DNA from: Kitasatospora herbaricolor
GTDB taxonomy: Bacteria > Actinomycetota > Actinomycetes > Streptomycetales > Streptomycetaceae
Direction of reading: 5' to 3'
Assembly: GCF_030813695.1 (NCBI RefSeq)
Contig: NZ_JAUSVA010000002.1
Span: 3,410,001 to 3,474,000, forward strand
DNA: 64,000 nucleotides
Under the pieces are notes generated by a model. That model was not told where the DNA came from and did no database searches. It was given only the letters and a program-made list of their open reading frames with translations. The translations under genes were made by a program, and so were the position numbers. Shown here piece by piece: positions 40,478-48,693 of this stretch (the first letter of the stretch is position 1; each line of letters begins with the position of its first letter).

Positions 40478-42976
40478 TCAGCAGGCTCCGAGGTCGCTCC
40501 AGACGCCCCACGCACCGGTGGTCGTGGGGTCCTCGCCCTTGGTCCACCACTTGTTGCTGTAGTAGTGGCCCTTCCACGACACCTTGGTGGTGGTCGCGTA
40601 GGTGGCCCCGGCGTCCCAGCTCGGGGCACCGGTGCAGGCACCGGCGGTGGCCGTCGCGGTGGGCGAGACGGTCGCCGTGGCGGTCGCGGTCGGCGAGGCC
40701 GTCGCGGTGGCCGTGGCGGTCGGCGAGGCGGTCGCGGTGGGCGAGGCCGTCACGGTCGGCGAGGCGGTGGCCGTGGCGGTCGGGCTCGGCGAGGAGGTGC
40801 CGCCGGTCGCGCCGCGGGTCAGGTCGCCGGTCAGGCCGTAGAGCGTGCCCGCGACGTTCACCGTCCAGTTGGCCGGGGTCGAGACCGGCAGGTAGTAGGT
40901 GAAGTCCAGGTCGACGGAGGCGCCGGGCGCCAGCGACTGCCAGCCGGGCAGCTTCACCGAGACGCGGTTGTAGGTGCCCTTGAGGCCGCCCACGTTGCCC
41001 GGGCCCGGGTTGTCCTGCTTGATGACGGTCAGGCCGAAGCCGGACTGGTCCTTGGCGTTGCCCGGGGCCGAGTTGCTGTAGTCGAACTGGAACTCGGTGC
41101 CGCCCGGCAGGGTCAGCGTCGAGTTGTTGACGATGTGGATCTTCGGGTTGATCGGGTAGTTCGAGTCACCCAGCGCGAAGTTGGTGTACGTCACGTCGAT
41201 CGGCAGGGTCTGCTGCGGCAGCGCGATCGTGGAGCGGGTCGCGCCGTACGGCGAGGCGGCCTTGAACTTGTCGTACATCAGCGAGGTCAGCGTCGAGCCC
41301 TGCACGTACTGGCCCTTGCCGCCGTTGGCGGCCGCGTCCCACTTGTAGTCGCCCGCGAGCTCCCAGATCATCGTGCCGCCGGCACCCTGGTTGACGATGT
41401 AGTCGGCCTTGGCGCCCACCGACTGCTCGTCCTCGGTCGAGAGGAAGACCTTCTTGGTGTCGTTCCACAGCCACGGCGCCACCAGCGAGGAGCTGTAGTT
41501 GCGGGTGTAGGTGCCCTGCAGCGCGGTGTCGGTCACGCCGTACTTGGCGAGGTAGTCGGGGACGACGCCCTTCTCCAGGTTCTTGGCGTGCCACATCGGG
41601 TTCGACCCGGCCGGGGACTCCTTGCCCGCGGTGTCCTTGTCGTTCCAGATGTTGTCGATGCCGACGGCACCGTCACCGCACGCGGTGAGACCGGCGCCGG
41701 CCGGGCAGGTGGTGGCGCTCGCCGTGCCCCAGAGGCCGTTGGTGCCACCGGTCACGTTCTTGAAGCCGCGGGTGTAGTACGGCAGGCCGACGTTGATCCG
41801 GCCGGCCGGCATGGCGCCGCGGAAGTAGTGGAACGCCCAGTCGGCGTTCAGGTAGCCGATGCCGCCGTACTGCGCGGTGCCGTAGACGTTGGCGGCCGCC
41901 AGCTCGCCGTCCTTGCCGTCGTCGAACAGCGAGGCGTTCGGGCCGACGTACTTGTTCCAGGCGCCGTGCAGGTCGTACGACATGATGTTCACGTAGTCGA
42001 GGTACTGCGCCGGCTGGTAGGTCTCCATGCCGCGCAGCAGGTAGCCCGAGGACGGGGCCGCGACCGAGAGCAGGTAGTGCTTGCCGTCGGCGGCGCCGGC
42101 CCGGTCGAGCTTCTCGCGCAGGGTCTTCATCAGGGCCGCGTAGCCCTTGGCCAGCGCACCGCGACGGGCGTTGGCGAGCGTCCAGTCCTGCGGGTTGCCC
42201 GCGTCCTTCATCGAGGTCGCGTACTCGTAGTCGATGTCGACGCCGTTGAAGCCGTACTTCTTGATGAAGTCGACCGCCGAGGCCGAGAAGGTGTCGATGC
42301 CCGCCTGGTTGACGGTGCCGTCGGCGTTGGTGGTCACCGAGTAGAAGCCGCCGGAGTTGACCCGGTTGCCGTCGTCACCGAAGTAGCCGCCGGTCTCGGT
42401 CCAACCCCCCACCGAGATCATCGTCTTGACGTTCGGGTACTGCTTCTTGTACTTGGTCAGCAGGTTGAAGTGGCCCTTGTACGGGAGCGTCGGGTCCATC
42501 TCCGCGCCGGCCACGCCGGGGAAGGTCATCCCGGTGGCCTCGTTGTTCGGGCCGTCCGTGCCGACCGACAGCTTGTTGTCGCTGCCGATGTGCCCGAACG
42601 CGTAGTTCAGGTGGGTGACCTTGTCCCACGGGATGTTGTTCACCAGGTAGGCGGGGGTCCCGTCCTTACCGGTGCGCCAGCCCGTGAAGTAGCCGATGAT
42701 GCGGCGCTGGTGGTCGGCGCCCATCTTCTCGCGGCCGGCCTCGTCGTAGACGGAGCAGTAGGGCACGTCCACGCCGGGCGTGGTGTACATGCCGTCGGGG
42801 CGACAGCTGGCGTTGTCGACGGTGGCCGACGCCTGCGACGGCGCCGCGCCCAGGGTGGCGACCAGCAGGCCGGCCAGCCCGGCGGCGGCGAGCGTGGCGA
42901 GGCCCGCCCGGACGCCGGGGCTCTTCTCGCGGCGAGCAGCGGTGGGACGCTCCTCGGCCGTGCTTCGGATCAACAC
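40478..42976 (-). CDS. Secreted GH18 chitinase with C-terminal CBM5/12 module
   Basis: 832 aa, GTG start preceded by CTGGAGG. A cytoplasmic head of about 20 residues leads to a secretory signal with LATLAAAGLAGLLVATLGAA. GH18 domain: SVGGWTE, then GFNGVDIDYEYA carrying the DxDxE catalytic motif (D247, D249, E251), then MIWELAGDY. A beta-sandwich region (about 590-720) and a threonine/alanine/serine/proline linker made of SPTATATA-type repeats precede the terminal CBM5/12 (WDAGATYATTTKVSWKGHYY...WWTKGEDP). It hydrolyses chitin outside the cell. A DasR-type operator overlaps its promoter. Convergent with the lipoprotein. Confidence 0.93.
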   Translation of the reverse strand: MLIRSTAEERPTAARREKSPGVRAGLATLAAAGLAGLLVATLGAAPSQASATVDNASCRPDGMYTTPGVDVPYCSVYDEAGREKMGADHQRRIIGYFTGWRTGKDGTPAYLVNNIPWDKVTHLNYAFGHIGSDNKLSVGTDGPNNEATGMTFPGVAGAEMDPTLPYKGHFNLLTKYKKQYPNVKTMISVGGWTETGGYFGDDGNRVNSGGFYSVTTNADGTVNQAGIDTFSASAVDFIKKYGFNGVDIDYEYATSMKDAGNPQDWTLANARRGALAKGYAALMKTLREKLDRAGAADGKHYLLSVAAPSSGYLLRGMETYQPAQYLDYVNIMSYDLHGAWNKYVGPNASLFDDGKDGELAAANVYGTAQYGGIGYLNADWAFHYFRGAMPAGRINVGLPYYTRGFKNVTGGTNGLWGTASATTCPAGAGLTACGDGAVGIDNIWNDKDTAGKESPAGSNPMWHAKNLEKGVVPDYLAKYGVTDTALQGTYTRNYSSSLVAPWLWNDTKKVFLSTEDEQSVGAKADYIVNQGAGGTMIWELAGDYKWDAAANGGKGQYVQGSTLTSLMYDKFKAASPYGATRSTIALPQQTLPIDVTYTNFALGDSNYPINPKIHIVNNSTLTLPGGTEFQFDYSNSAPGNAKDQSGFGLTVIKQDNPGPGNVGGLKGTYNRVSVKLPGWQSLAPGASVDLDFTYYLPVSTPANWTVNVAGTLYGLTGDLTRGATGGTSSPSPTATATASPTVTASPTATASPTATATATASPTATATATVSPTATATAGACTGAPSWDAGATYATTTKVSWKGHYYSNKWWTKGEDPTTTGAWGVWSDLGAC

Positions 42977-43049
42977 TCGGTCCTCCAGGAGAGAGTGCCG
43001 GCGCGTACCTGTGGGGAGCACGCACGTGGGGGATACAAGATTGGCGCTG

Positions 43050-43094
43050 AAGCTATGTGGTCTGGACCACTCCGGTCAATAGGTCCGTACCAAT
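43050..43094 (-). promoter_or_regulatory. Chitinase promoter with dre-like operator
   Basis: Minus-strand TTGACC (43074-43079), an 18-nt spacer and TAGCTT (43050-43055) form a promoter. The spacer contains the palindrome GTGGTCCAGACCAC (43057-43070), close to the DasR dre consensus, and a weaker copy is at 43079-43094 (ATTGGTACGGACCTAT). Tandem 12-bp sites of this kind are established in Streptomyces chitinase promoters. Confidence 0.75.
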
Positions 43095-43229
43095 TGGCAA
43101 AGAAGTTACCAACTTGCCACCTCAGCGCCCTGCGCCGGCCCAACTCTCCTGCATACCCGTGACCCAGACGCCCCAACAGTCATCTGCACGAATGGGGACG
43201 GGCGCGCCATTCGACCCGGGGGGACACGC

Positions 43230-43655
43230 ATGACCGTCACGTACGACCAGGGCGCCGTGCGGGCAGCCGTGGCGACTGCGGCCCCGCCGGACGAGGTCCT
43301 GCTCGCGCCGGGACGCGAGCCTGACCGCTACAGCCGCAGGTACCTGTGGGCAGGCTCGCCGAGTGGGCGATCGACACCTCCCACTTCACTCCGACCGGCA
43401 CGACCTGCGCGAAGGAAGTGCTGAAGGAGGCCTCCCGCGGCATCGCCGGCGTCGCGCGCCACCTGGGCCGGCGTCAGTGCGGGGGGAACGCAGGCCCACA
43501 TCGGGCGCCGGCTCCGGCACTTCGGGACTGCCAGGCCACCACGGACACGTACTACGGCCGGGACAGAACAGGCGGGCGTCATCCATGAAGGCCGATCAGG
43601 TACCGCCGCAGCGGCAAATGACAGTGTCCACGGAGCGGCAGACCCCCTAGACTGA
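43230..43655 (+). pseudogene. Truncated HNH-endonuclease-type protein with two frameshifts
   Basis: Frame 1 gives a start and MTVTYDQGAVRAAVATAA...DRYSRRYLW; the next homologous segment GRLAEWAIDTSHFTPTG continues in another frame, and AHIGRRLRHFGTA returns to the first. This order (repeats ending in IDTSHF and GGTHAHIGRRL) is typical of Streptomyces HNH-like proteins. Both breaks fall at G runs: GGG near 43348 lacks a base and GGGGGG at 43480-43486 has one extra. The C-terminal HNH nuclease part is missing. It precedes tRNA-Leu directly. Confidence 0.5.
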
Positions 43656-43661
43656 GCGCAT

Positions 43662-43746
43662 GCGGCCGTGGCGGAATCGGCAGACGCCCTGGCTTTAGGT
43701 GCCAGTGGGCCTTGTGCCCGTGAGGGTTCGAATCCCTCCGGCCGCA
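43662..43746 (+). tRNA. tRNA-Leu (TAG)
   Basis: 85-nt class II tRNA: acceptor GCGGCCG/CGGCCGC, anticodon arm CTGGC-TTTAGGT-GCCAG with anticodon TAG, a long variable arm (GGGCCTTGTGCCC) and T arm GGGTTCGAATCCC; discriminator A, CCA not encoded. Confidence 0.97.
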
Positions 43747-43760
43747 CTTGCCTCAGAAAC

Positions 43761-43794
43761 GAAGGCCCGCTCGGATCGCTCCGAGCGGGCCTTC
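43761..43794. terminator. Terminator of tRNA-Leu (and rdgB)
   Basis: GAAGGCCCGCTCGGA and TCCGAGCGGGCCTTC form a perfect 15-bp stem around TCGC, between tRNA-Leu and the convergent rdgB. Confidence 0.85.
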
Positions 43795-43815
43795 GACGTG
43801 CCGGCGGACGCTCCG

Positions 43816-44424
43816 TCAGCCCAGCAGCTCCCGCACCACCGGCGCCAGCGCCCGGAAGGCCTGGCCGCGGTGGCTGATCGCGTTCTTCTCGCCGGCGGTC
43901 AGCTCGGCGCAGGTGCGGGTCTCGCCGTGGGGCTGGAGGAGCGGGTCGTAGCCGAAGCCGCCGTCGCCCGCCGGGGCCGTGCGCAGCGTGCCGGGCAGGG
44001 TGCCCTCGACCACGCGCTCGGTGCCGTCGGGCAGGGCCAGGGCGGCGGCGCAGGCGAAGTGCGCGCCGCGGTGCTCGGGGGCGATGTCGGAGAGCTGGGC
44101 GAGCAGCAGGTCGAGGTTGGCGCGGTCGTCGCCGTGCTTGCCGGCCCAGCGGGCGGAGAAGATGCCGGGGGCGCCGCCCAGGACGTCGACACAGAGGCCG
44201 GAGTCGTCGGCGACGGCGGGCAGTCCGGTGGCCTTGGCGAGGGCGTGCGCCTTGAGGAGGGCGTTCTCGGCGAAGGTGACGCCGGTCTCGGCGACGTCGG
44301 GGATCTCGGGGTACGCGTCGGCGCCGACCAGCTCGACGTCCAGTCCGGCGGCGCCGAGGATGGCGCGCAGCTCGGTGACCTTGTGCTGGTTGCGGGTGGC
44401 GAGGACGAGTCGGCGGGTGCTCAT
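43816..44424 (-). CDS. rdgB: dITP/XTP pyrophosphatase (Ham1/RdgB)
   Basis: 202 aa from ATG with GGTGGAG upstream. Family motifs: LVLATRNQHKVTELRAIL (substrate Lys), TFAENALLKAHALA, ADDSGLCVDVLGGAPGIFSARW and GGFGYDPLL. It hydrolyses deaminated purine triphosphates to prevent mutagenic incorporation. It follows rph and a lipoprotein gene on the same strand, matching the rph-rdgB linkage found widely. Confidence 0.95.
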   Translation of the reverse strand: MSTRRLVLATRNQHKVTELRAILGAAGLDVELVGADAYPEIPDVAETGVTFAENALLKAHALAKATGLPAVADDSGLCVDVLGGAPGIFSARWAGKHGDDRANLDLLLAQLSDIAPEHRGAHFACAAALALPDGTERVVEGTLPGTLRTAPAGDGGFGYDPLLQPHGETRTCAELTAGEKNAISHRGQAFRALAPVVRELLG

Positions 44425-44473
44425 GGGCTCCACCCTAGCCAAGTCGGGGCGGGTGCCCGGGCCGGGCGCGGCG

Positions 44474-44863
44474 TCAGCCGGTGCAGACCTGGGTGAGGTT
44501 GCCGGCGGCGTCGCCGAGCGGCTTGAGGTCGGGGACCTGCTTGGCGTTGACGGCCTGCTGGACCTTGTCGACCTGGGTGGTGAGGTCGGTGATGGCCTTC
44601 GAGACGTCGGTGTTCTTGGAGTTCTTGCCGAGCTGGTCGAGGTCGTTCTTGAGCTTCTGGAGGGCCTGTCCGGCGGCGGCCGCGTCGTTGCTCGCGTTGT
44701 TGAAGGCGGTGGTGACGTCGGTGATGTCGCTGCTGATCTTGATGGCGGTGTTGCCGCAGTCGAGGGCCTTCTGAGCCGCCGAGCAGCTGACCGCGCTGAG
44801 CGGGAGGATCGCGATCAGCGCCGCCGCGGCGAGGGTGGCGGGGCGGGTGATGCTCTGGGGCAT
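44474..44863 (-). CDS. Putative small lipoprotein, helical
   Basis: 129 aa from ATG with AGGAGG upstream. The signal ends AILPLSAVSC with lipobox Cys 27. The mature part is strongly helical, with heptad-like DVTTAFNNASNDAAAAGQAL and KNDLDQLGKNSKNTDVSKA, and ends CTG, so two other cysteines (C36 and near the end) may form a disulfide. Function unknown. It lies between rph and rdgB and probably is transcribed with them. Confidence 0.7.
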   Translation of the reverse strand: MPQSITRPATLAAAALIAILPLSAVSCSAAQKALDCGNTAIKISSDITDVTTAFNNASNDAAAAGQALQKLKNDLDQLGKNSKNTDVSKAITDLTTQVDKVQQAVNAKQVPDLKPLGDAAGNLTQVCTG

Positions 44864-45020
44864 CCGGTCCTCCTGGGTGCGCGGGTTCCGCGGGGAAGGA
44901 CGCCGGTGGTGTTCCGGTGGTTCCCGGTGCGGGGTGCTGCGGGAACGGTACGGGCTCCGGGCCCGGCCTGTACAGCAGCCGGTGTCCGGAGCCCGTGTCG
45001 CGCGCGGCGGGTCGGACCGG

Positions 45021-45746
<726 letters not shown>

Positions 45747-45851
45747 AGCGTCCGAGCGTAGTCGGTCCTGGTGGCGGGCTCGGGAACGCGGACGGCCCGC
45801 GCGGCAGCGGGTGCTGCTGGGCGGGCCGTGTGGGTGACCGGTGGGGTCAGG

Positions 45852-46085
45852 TCACATCATGTCTTCGATGTCGGCCGCGATGGGGTCGGCGTCGGTGCCG
45901 ATGACGACCTGGATGGCGGTGCCCATCTTCACGACGCCGTGGGCGCCGGCGGCCTTGAGGGCTGCTTCGTTGACCAGGGAGGCGTCCTTGACCTCGGTGC
46001 GCAGGCGGGTGATGCAGCCTTCGACCTCTTCGATGTTGTCGATGCCGCCGAGACCGGCGACGATCTTCTCAGCCTTGCTGGCCAT
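45852..46085 (-). CDS. nagF: PTS system glucose/GlcNAc-type EIIB component
   Basis: 77 aa, ATG start with the phosphocysteine C24 in EEVEGCITRLR, and VVKMGTAIQVVIGTDADPIA typical of the EIIB fold. It passes phosphate from EIIA(Crr) to the incoming sugar bound by the EIIC partner. Short stand-alone EIIB proteins of this type pair with NagE2 for N-acetylglucosamine uptake in S. coelicolor; gene order here is the same. It is divergent from nagE1 across a dre-like site. Symbol transferred by synteny and family. Confidence 0.88.
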   Translation of the reverse strand: MASKAEKIVAGLGGIDNIEEVEGCITRLRTEVKDASLVNEAALKAAGAHGVVKMGTAIQVVIGTDADPIAADIEDMM

Positions 46086-46449
46086 GTCTTTCTCCCTCTG
46101 TCTCGGCGTCGGCTGCTTTGCCGGGTGCCGTACTGCCTTGTGCTGCGGTGTGTGGTCGGCGCTGACGCGGGCTCATGTGCCGTGTCGCGTCAGCAGCGCG
46201 ACCAGCATCACCCGAGTTCGACCGGTTTGCCAGGTTAGTCCACGTTTGGCGCACTTCGGCGCGCGCCCTCTGGATCTTCGTCCGAGGATGGCGGGGAGCG
46301 GAACCTCCGGTCGCCTGGCACGCCACCCACAGCACCCGAGTGGTCTACACCAATCTTACGTCCACTCCGGTGAACGCGGGAAACGCCCCAGGTGTTCCGA
46401 GAGCTCACGCCGACCGACACGGACCGGGCACTGCTCTCGGAGGGCCATG
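46086..46449. other. Divergent regulatory region nagF / nagE1
   Basis: 364 bp between nagF and nagE1. It contains a dre-like site (46339-46354) roughly 105 bp before nagE1 and about 255 bp from nagF, with an AT-leaning segment (ACCAATCTTACGTCC). No ORF is convincing. Confidence 0.55.
46339..46354 (+). promoter_or_regulatory. dre-like DasR operator (nagF/nagE1)
   Basis: AGTGGTCTACACCAAT matches the dre consensus ACTGGTCTAGACCACT at most positions. DasR binds such sites and releases them on glucosamine-6-phosphate. Confidence 0.7.
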
Positions 46450-47739
46450 ATGAGTTCAGCGGGCGCCGCATCGTCACAGGCGAAATGGTGGCACGGCTTC
46501 TACGGTGGCCTCCAGAAGATGGGTCGCAGCCTCCAGCTGCCGGTGGCCGTGCTGCCCGCCGCGGGCATCCTCAACCGGCTGGGCCAGGACGACGTCTTCG
46601 GCAAGGACGGCCTCGGCTGGGACAACGTCGCCAAGGTCTTCGCGGCGGCCGGCGGCGCCCTGCTCGACTCCGGACTCGGCCTGCCGCTGCTGTTCTGCAT
46701 CGGCGTGGCGATCGGCATGGCCAAGAAGGCGGACGGCTCCACCGCGCTCGCCGCAGTGGTCGGCTTCCTGGTCTACTACAAGGTGCTCCAGGCGTTCCCG
46801 GAGGTCTGCCCGGCGCCGACCAAGCTGATCGGCAACCGCTGTGTGGACCCGCAGTCGCTCGCGGCCGAGGCGGCCGTCTACCAGAACCCCGGCGTCCTGG
46901 GCGGCATCCTGATCGGCCTGTTCTCCGCCTGGCTCTGGGTCCGCTTCCACCGCACCAAGCTGGTCGACTGGCTGGGCTTCTTCAACGGCCGCCGCCTGGT
47001 CCCGATGATCACCGCCCTGATGGGCATGCTGCTGGCCTGCCTGGCGGTCTGGGTCTGGCCGCCGATCGGGCGGGCCATGACCGACTTCAGCCAGTGGCTG
47101 GTCGACCTCGGCTCCGGCGGCTCCGGGATCTTCGGCGTGGCCAACCGCACCCTGCTGCTGATCGGCATGCACCAGTTGCTCAACACCTTCGTCTGGTTCC
47201 AGTTCGGCGACTACACCAAGGCGAACGGCGAGGTGGTGCACGGCGACATCCCGCGCTTCCTCGCGGGCGACCCGACGGCCGGGCAGTTCACCTCCGGCTT
47301 CTTCCCGATCATGATGTTCGCCCTGCCCGCAGCCGCCCTGGCCATCGCGCACGCCGCCAAGCCGCACCGCCGCAAGGAGATCTACGGCCTGATGCTGTCG
47401 GTCGGCCTGACCTCCTTCGTCACCGGCGTCACCGAGCCGATCGAGTACTCCTTCGCCTACATCGCCCCCGCCCTGTACGCGGTGCACGCCCTGCTGACGG
47501 GCGCCTCGATGGCGGTCACCTGGGGGCTGGGGGTGCACGACGGCTTCAGCTTCTCGGCCGGCCTGATCGACTACGTCATCAACTGGTCGCTGGCCACCAA
47601 ACCCTGGCTGATCATCCCGATCGGCCTCTGCTTCGCGGTGGTCTACTACCTGCTGTTCCTCTTCATCATCAAGAGATTCAACCTGAAAACGCCCGGCCGG
47701 GAGGACGAGGACGAAGTCGAGGACGTCACCAAGGCGTAG
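46450..47739 (+). CDS. nagE1: PTS N-acetylglucosamine-type EIIC component (NagE1-like)
   Basis: 429 aa. The second of two in-frame ATGs (46450) is chosen because GGAGGG is then 5 nt away. It is a multi-helix permease: QLPVAVLPAAGILNRLGQDD, ADGSTALAAVVGFLVYYKVL, FFNGRRLVPMITAL, TEPIEYSFAYIAPALYAVHA. No EIIA or EIIB domain is fused. It should carry GlcNAc or a related sugar together with NagF. Highly similar in layout to the downstream gene. The C-terminus is acidic (PGREDEDEVEDVTKA). Named from the conserved nag order. Confidence 0.85.
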   Translation: MSSAGAASSQAKWWHGFYGGLQKMGRSLQLPVAVLPAAGILNRLGQDDVFGKDGLGWDNVAKVFAAAGGALLDSGLGLPLLFCIGVAIGMAKKADGSTALAAVVGFLVYYKVLQAFPEVCPAPTKLIGNRCVDPQSLAAEAAVYQNPGVLGGILIGLFSAWLWVRFHRTKLVDWLGFFNGRRLVPMITALMGMLLACLAVWVWPPIGRAMTDFSQWLVDLGSGGSGIFGVANRTLLLIGMHQLLNTFVWFQFGDYTKANGEVVHGDIPRFLAGDPTAGQFTSGFFPIMMFALPAAALAIAHAAKPHRRKEIYGLMLSVGLTSFVTGVTEPIEYSFAYIAPALYAVHALLTGASMAVTWGLGVHDGFSFSAGLIDYVINWSLATKPWLIIPIGLCFAVVYYLLFLFIIKRFNLKTPGREDEDEVEDVTKA

Positions 47740-47760
47740 CCGGGAATTCTCCCGCGGAGC

Positions 47761-47789
47761 AGGCCCCCGCCCTTTCGGCCCGGGGGCCT
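47761..47789 (+). terminator. Terminator of nagE1
   Basis: AGGCCCCCG and CGGGGGCCT are 9-bp arms with an 11-nt loop, followed by ATTCC, 21 nt after the stop codon. Confidence 0.75.
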
Positions 47790-48601
47790 ATTCCGTGCCG
47801 GAACGGCCGGTAACAACTGCTGTAAACGCCTGCACCGAATTCCCCGCGGCAGATTTCCCCGCCCTTTCGACAGCTCCCGCCCGAGGGGCCGGCCGGCCGG
47901 TGACGCCGGGGCCGGGCGGCGGGGCCGGTGCCCGAGGGGCCCGCCCCTGGGCCGGGTGGCGGTGACGGCGGGGCCGGCGGGCCACCCGGCGGCCCCGCGG
48001 GTGTCGCCCCTAGGCAGGTCGGCGGCATTCCGGGTGGTCCCGGCGGCCGTTCCGGGCGGCCGGACGGCGGGGGGCCGGAAATCCGGCGGAATGCCCTCGG
48101 GTCCGGCCGCCCGGCGCGTGTCGCGATCCGGGCGAAGTTGTGCAGTTCCGGCGATGATCGACCACTTCGGATTCCATCGCCCCCGGTTCGTGGCAGGCTA
48201 CTTGTTCGTGATGATGTCCGGTCAGGCGGAGTGCCGCGCACACCGCCGCAGGCCAGGCCCCTGCGGACGGCGCCCGGGGCGTCCCGGCGGCGCCAGCCGG
48301 CCGGTCCGGATCGTGCTCACCCGGCCTTCACGGCAGCCGCCCGCCGTTCGCCGTCGTCCGGCCCGGGGCCGCCCCGGGGGAGGTGGCCGTGCGGACATCC
48401 CCGGGGGCCGACCGTTCGTCCACCACCGCCCGACCGGCCCCGCCGGCCGGCGCCGGGCGGCCATTTTGTTGCGCAAATCGCCAAAGTCCCAATCCGCTCC
48501 CCGGAAACATGATCGCGAATCCTCGGGAAGGTTTCGATTTCATAGCGCTTCCCGCCCGTGCCCCTATCCGGGGTTCCCCCCCTTCTCGGCTCGTGCTAGA
48601 A

Positions 48602-48635
48602 AACTGGTCTACACCACGTGTGGTGTAGACCAGTT
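48602..48635 (+). promoter_or_regulatory. Head-to-head double dre operator of nagE2
   Basis: AACTGGTCTACACCA (48602-48616) and TGGTGTAGACCAGTT (48621-48635) are exact reverse complements separated by CGTG. Each arm matches the DasR dre core. The structure is 59 bp upstream of the nagE2 start. Confidence 0.8.
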
Positions 48636-48693
48636 CGCGGCGGTCCTCGTCCCCTGCTCCACCCGACCGCCCCTGCCGTAAGGAACCTCCCCC

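Larger units (their letters stand above)
47740..48693. other. Intergenic region nagE1 / nagE2 (954 bp)
   Basis: Holds the nagE1 terminator (47761-47789), a long GC-rich stretch with only low-complexity open frames, an AT-rich patch with TTGCGCAA (48469-48476), and the double dre site (48602-48635). The length is unusual for this compact region. Possible small RNA, but nothing was recognised. Confidence 0.5.

Noticed and set aside
40640..40800. CRISPR-like tandem repeats
   Set aside because: They encode the SPTATATA linker of the chitinase and have no spacer architecture.
47726..48241. Minus-strand 171-codon frame in the nagE1-nagE2 gap
   Set aside because: Pro/Gly/Arg-rich composition without motifs, overlapping the nagE1 terminator, and no ribosome-binding site.
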